Below the pieces are notes generated by a model. The model saw only the letters and a program-made list of their open reading frames with translations, did no database searches and was not told where the DNA came from. Shown here one piece after another: positions 61,443-64,000 of a DNA stretch of 64,000 bases (position 1 is its first letter; each line of letters opens with the position of its first letter). Source of the stretch: Pseudomonadales bacterium (lineage in GTDB: Bacteria > Pseudomonadota > Gammaproteobacteria > Pseudomonadales > JAHRWD01); the NCBI GenBank assembly GCA_029210125.1, contig JARGPR010000001.1, forward strand, positions 186,001 to 250,000, read 5' to 3'. The translations under genes were made by a program, and so were the position numbers.

Positions 61443-61467
61443 TGAGCCTACTTCTTAAGTAGTTAAA

Positions 61468-61968
61468 TCAGGCTGTAGCAGCTGGTCGGGTTCTCTCACT
61501 ATATTGATTACTGCGCTTTCCCGTAGGGTTGTAGAGACCCGCTTTATCAGCACCGCCGCGTAGAATTTCAAGCATATTGGCGTTGTTTTGCTGAGTTCTA
61601 TGGGTGACCCGCGCATTCACTTCATTTTTCTTGTGGCACAGCTCAATGGCATCGGTAACGTTATCCCATAACTGAAGAGCAAGATTTTGTTGCTTTTGGG
61701 GTAGCTGTTTAAGGGTTGAGATCAGGCTCTGTTCATCTGCGCTTAGGCCTCTTTCAGTAAACAGTTGAAGGCGGAATCTAACCTGCGCTTCAATTTGGCT
61801 TAGGGCCGACTCCTTAAGCTTTAGGAGCCCCGTTAGTGTCTGGATTTCACGTTGTTCCAGGGCTGAGCGTTCGGCAGACAGTAACTGTTCCAACTGTTGA
61901 AATAGCTGCAGTTCCTGGTGTATACCGTTCATCAATTGCTTAACAAATGCTGGGTCAAGTGAGCTCAT
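61468..61968 (-). CDS. flgN: Flagellar chaperone FlgN
   Basis: This 166-residue helical protein has the FlgN pattern: LFQQLEQLLSAERSALEQRE, then LLKLKESALSQIEAQVRFRL and WDNVTDAIELCHKKNEVNAR. FlgN is the export chaperone for hook-filament junction proteins FlgK and FlgL. It follows flgM after 6 bases on the minus strand. The C-terminus ends in a basic stretch (PTGKRSNQYSERTRPAA). Confidence 0.9.
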   Translation of the reverse strand: MSSLDPAFVKQLMNGIHQELQLFQQLEQLLSAERSALEQREIQTLTGLLKLKESALSQIEAQVRFRLQLFTERGLSADEQSLISTLKQLPQKQQNLALQLWDNVTDAIELCHKKNEVNARVTHRTQQNNANMLEILRGGADKAGLYNPTGKRSNQYSERTRPAATA

Positions 61969-61974
61969 AATATT

Positions 61975-62310
61975 TTATCCCTTATTAGATAGCTGATGTA
62001 TTGACTGTTCTAGCGCGAGCATTTTTTTTGCTGTGGATTCCGCATCAACTTTGTAACTGCCTTCCGCAATGGATTGCTTGATCGCTTCGACGCGCGCAAC
62101 ATCCACTTCCGGAAACTGTTGAACACGCACTTCCAAAGCTTGAATACGTTGCGCGTGACTACTAATGGCGACCTGATCGCTGCCCCCCGTCGTTTTTTCT
62201 GGCGCATCTGAGCTGTGCGGAGTGCTTTTGCTCGTTTGAGTGTTGGTGCTCTGTTGAGTTCCAATACCTGTGCTATTTTTAGTTGAAGGCTTGTTGAATT
62301 CGATAGCCAT
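61975..62310 (-). CDS. flgM: Anti-sigma-28 factor FlgM
   Basis: This 111-residue protein has a disordered Ser/Thr-rich N-terminal half and the helical C-terminal anti-sigma part: VDVARVEAIKQSIAEGSYKV, then DAESTAKKMLALEQSIH. It holds FliA until the hook is complete. AGGA precedes the ATG by about eight bases. It has its own sigma-28 promoter (62360-62386), so its expression follows FliA activity, and flgN is co-transcribed. Confidence 0.92.
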   Translation of the reverse strand: MAIEFNKPSTKNSTGIGTQQSTNTQTSKSTPHSSDAPEKTTGGSDQVAISSHAQRIQALEVRVQQFPEVDVARVEAIKQSIAEGSYKVDAESTAKKMLALEQSIHQLSNKG

Positions 62311-62359
62311 TCACTTAATCCTGGGTTGTTTATCTAAAAAAAAAGGTCTTCACTAGAGC

Positions 62360-62386
62360 TTAGCGGCCGATTTTCGTAAAACTTTA
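62360..62386 (-). promoter_or_regulatory. Sigma-28 (FliA) promoter of flgM
   Basis: On the minus strand TAAAGTTT-N11-GCCGCTAA matches the FliA consensus TAAAGTTT-N11-GCCGATAA with one mismatch and the exact 11-base spacer. It lies 50 bases before the flgM ATG. Confidence 0.88.
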
Positions 62387-62485
62387 GTGTCACAAAACAG
62401 ATACATGATAGTTTTTCGTACTGGATATTACGGCATTGAAACCAGCTCGAAGAGGTTATTTTCATAGTTTTCTGTATGTTGATAT

Positions 62486-63220
62486 TCACATTGGAACCGA
62501 TACTTGGCCGCTTGCAATAATAGTTGCCCTCACAATTTTTTTTGAGCGGCGGTTGCGAACATTTATTTGCTCTCCAATACCACCGCCCGATAGCGCGATC
62601 CCAGGTGATTTAACCGAAATAAGCCCTTTTGATGCCTCAATTAAGACTTCGTCTCCCTTTTTTACGATTTTTGTGATGCCGAGATGGTCCGGCAATACTG
62701 GCATGCCTCCGTTGATGGGTTTGCGTAACGGGCGGCCCAGTACCTGTTTTACCACACTAAAGTAGCCGTATTTGAGATGGTTAATTTCCCAGTCGACTAA
62801 CTGCAATTGCCCTTCTCGCAGTGTTGCACCTCGAGAAACCGATTGTGTCGCAACCACTACAGGTTTGATCACACTGATGCTGACTGGTACGTACAGTGAC
62901 CATCTGTTGTCGCCAGTGCATGTGGCTTTGAGTAGGTAGCGGCCGCCAATTAGCGATCCGCTATGATCCTGGATCATCAGATCATGGTTGGCGCAGTGAG
63001 CCAATTTCAGCCGTGAATCAAGCCGGCCAACTTTAATTTGGATATCACTACTGCCTTTAAACAGCGGATGGTTTGCCATGCTACTGAGTCGTTGACCCAC
63101 GTATTCTTCAACAGCCGACCGTATTTGTAGCGTCGTTTGGTTGGCGTAGACAGCAGGGGACAGACACGTAGCGGCCGCCACTAATACGATGATGAATTGT
63201 TGTGCAAGATAGCTTTTCAT
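62486..63220 (-). CDS. flgA: Flagellar basal body P-ring assembly protein FlgA
   Basis: This 244-residue periplasmic protein has a signal peptide (FIIVLVAAATCLSPAVYA). A SAF domain follows, with KVGRLDSRLKLAHCANHDLM, VVVATQSVSRGATLREGQLQ and LIEASKGLISVKSPGIALSG, plus the C-terminal VRNRRSKKIVRATIIASGQV. FlgA assists FlgI to form the P-ring. The gene is followed by flgM after 175 bases on the same strand and has a sigma-54 promoter upstream. Confidence 0.95.
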   Translation of the reverse strand: MKSYLAQQFIIVLVAAATCLSPAVYANQTTLQIRSAVEEYVGQRLSSMANHPLFKGSSDIQIKVGRLDSRLKLAHCANHDLMIQDHSGSLIGGRYLLKATCTGDNRWSLYVPVSISVIKPVVVATQSVSRGATLREGQLQLVDWEINHLKYGYFSVVKQVLGRPLRKPINGGMPVLPDHLGITKIVKKGDEVLIEASKGLISVKSPGIALSGGGIGEQINVRNRRSKKIVRATIIASGQVSVPM

Positions 63221-63302
63221 CTTCTAAGCTTAAAATATCTTCCGCAGAGCGTTAAAGGGACTGACTAAAAATTGACGCAATAGTTGACTTGATCATAAAT
63301 AA

Positions 63303-63318
63303 AGCAAATATCGTGCCT
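63303..63318 (-). promoter_or_regulatory. Sigma-54 promoter of flgA
   Basis: The minus strand reads AGGCACG-ATAT-TTGCT, that is GG-N10-GC with near-consensus flanks (TGGCACG-N4-TTGCA/T). It lies about 80 bases before the flgA ATG, as is usual for class II flagellar genes controlled by FlrC or FleR. Confidence 0.82.
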
Positions 63319-63415
63319 AATTTAACGACTAATTTTTTCGGTTTAAATGAGTGGTCCCTGAATACAAATTGAAAATGCTATTTAAAGGTGTGGCAAAGCA
63401 AGTGAGAGGTATCAC

Positions 63416-64000
63416 ATGGCCGGCGTGCTAGAAACAGTTAATCAGCGTACCCAGCTGGTTGGAAAAAACCGACTTGAGTTGTTGCTGTTTCGCTTAAACG
63501 GCGAACAAACCTTTGGTATCAATGTATTTAAGGTCAAGGAGGTTTTGCAGTGCCCGTCACTCACCCAGTTGCCTAAAAGTGATCCTGTAGTCAGCGGTGT
63601 TGCGAATATTCGAGGGGCTACCGTTTCAATCGTTGATCTGGCTCTGGCGGTCGGCGGTAAAGGGATATCCGAAACTGAGCGAGACCAGTGTTTTGTCATC
63701 ATTACTGAATACAATCGACTTACCCAAGGCTTTTTAGTTAGAAATGTAGAACGAATCGTCAACATGAACTGGGAAAGTATTCATCCACCACCGTTAGGTG
63801 TGGGCGATGAAAATTACCTGACCGCAGTTACAGAAATTGATGACAAACTAGTGGAAATAATTGATGTTGAAAAGGTCTTGTCTGAAGTAGTGGATCTAGA
63901 ATGTGAGGTAAGCGAAGAATTTGTACCTGATAAAGCCGATGAAGACGATCCAGAAAATGGTCGTCGAGTCATCATTGCCGATGACTCCATGGTGGCAAGA
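63416..64000 (+). CDS. cheV: Chemotaxis protein CheV (3' end beyond window)
   Basis: 195 residues are visible, starting at ATG 63416 after GAGAGG. The CheW-like domain reads LLFRLNGEQTFGINVFKVKE, PKSDPVVSGVANIRGATVSI and GFLVRNVERIVNMNWESIHP. At the right edge a response-regulator domain begins (RRVIIADDSMVAR). CheV couples receptors to CheA and adapts by phosphorylation of its receiver. It is divergent from flgA, so a chemotaxis/flagellar block continues beyond 64000. Confidence 0.95.
   Translation, partial: MAGVLETVNQRTQLVGKNRLELLLFRLNGEQTFGINVFKVKEVLQCPSLTQLPKSDPVVSGVANIRGATVSIVDLALAVGGKGISETERDQCFVIITEYNRLTQGFLVRNVERIVNMNWESIHPPPLGVGDENYLTAVTEIDDKLVEIIDVEKVLSEVVDLECEVSEEFVPDKADEDDPENGRRVIIADDSMVAR

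Noticed and set aside
63319-63415. Sigma-28 or sigma-54 promoter for cheV
   Set aside because: TAAAGGTG and a GG-N9-GC element are present but neither fits consensus and spacing well enough.

Overview
The window reads as a stretch of chromosome from a marine-type gammaproteobacterium, probably near the Cellvibrionales/Pseudomonadales. The evidence is a complete Gsp type II secretion operon, EF-P with both EpmA and EpmB, polar-flagellum style flgA-flgM-flgN with sigma-54 and sigma-28 promoters, CheV, NsrR with its classical operator, and an Atu-like acyl-CoA carboxylase cluster. Composition looks moderate in GC. I see no rRNA, tRNA or CRISPR array. The taxonomic placement is inference.

Layout. 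1-2.8 kb is an accessory patch: the end of a TPR gene, two toxin-antitoxin pairs (RelE/RHH and ParE/RHH), and a REP-associated tyrosine transposase (RAYT) with scattered copies of its terminal repeat, including a 61-bp tandem pair. 3.1-5.1 kb holds two related small secreted proteins and a decayed zinc alcohol dehydrogenase. 5.5-16.8 kb is the T2SS operon gspN-C-D-E-F-G-H-I-J-K-L-M. 16.9-19.5 kb has an APC permease and convergent outer-membrane phospholipase A.

19.5-22.7 kb is the most coherent stress module. An HPP-family transporter is divergent from a truncated haemoglobin plus ferredoxin/FAD reductase pair, and nsrR follows. A near-perfect NsrR operator, and a second weaker one 42 bp away, lie in the shared promoter. 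This suggests a two-protein counterpart of flavohaemoglobin for nitric oxide, coupled to transport of its oxidised nitrogen product. 22.8-23.8 kb is a gene-poor stretch with tiny membrane proteins and a solo RAYT end. 23.8-29.8 kb carries a nitronate monooxygenase, a Spy/CpxP-like protein with its two-component system, a VOC protein, a hypothetical protein and an epimerase.

29.8-38.4 kb (mixed strands) carries nhaA with a DUF411 lipoprotein, a periplasmic chorismate mutase-cyclohexadienyl dehydratase fusion, TIGR02647, YajD, dienelactone hydrolase, PCuAC with SCO1, and a phosphate transporter. 38.4-48.3 kb has a 3-hydroxyisobutyryl-CoA hydrolase-like gene, a YhaO/YhaN (SbcDC-like) pair, and a minus-strand DUF2470-DTW-hypothetical-penicillin acylase operon. 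48.6-55.1 kb is atuA / enoyl-CoA hydratase / acyl-CoA carboxylase beta / alpha. 55.2-60.1 kb is a large PilZ-like protein and the full EF-P modification set. 60.1-64 kb holds a lipoprotein, yaaA, flgN-flgM-flgA and the start of cheV.
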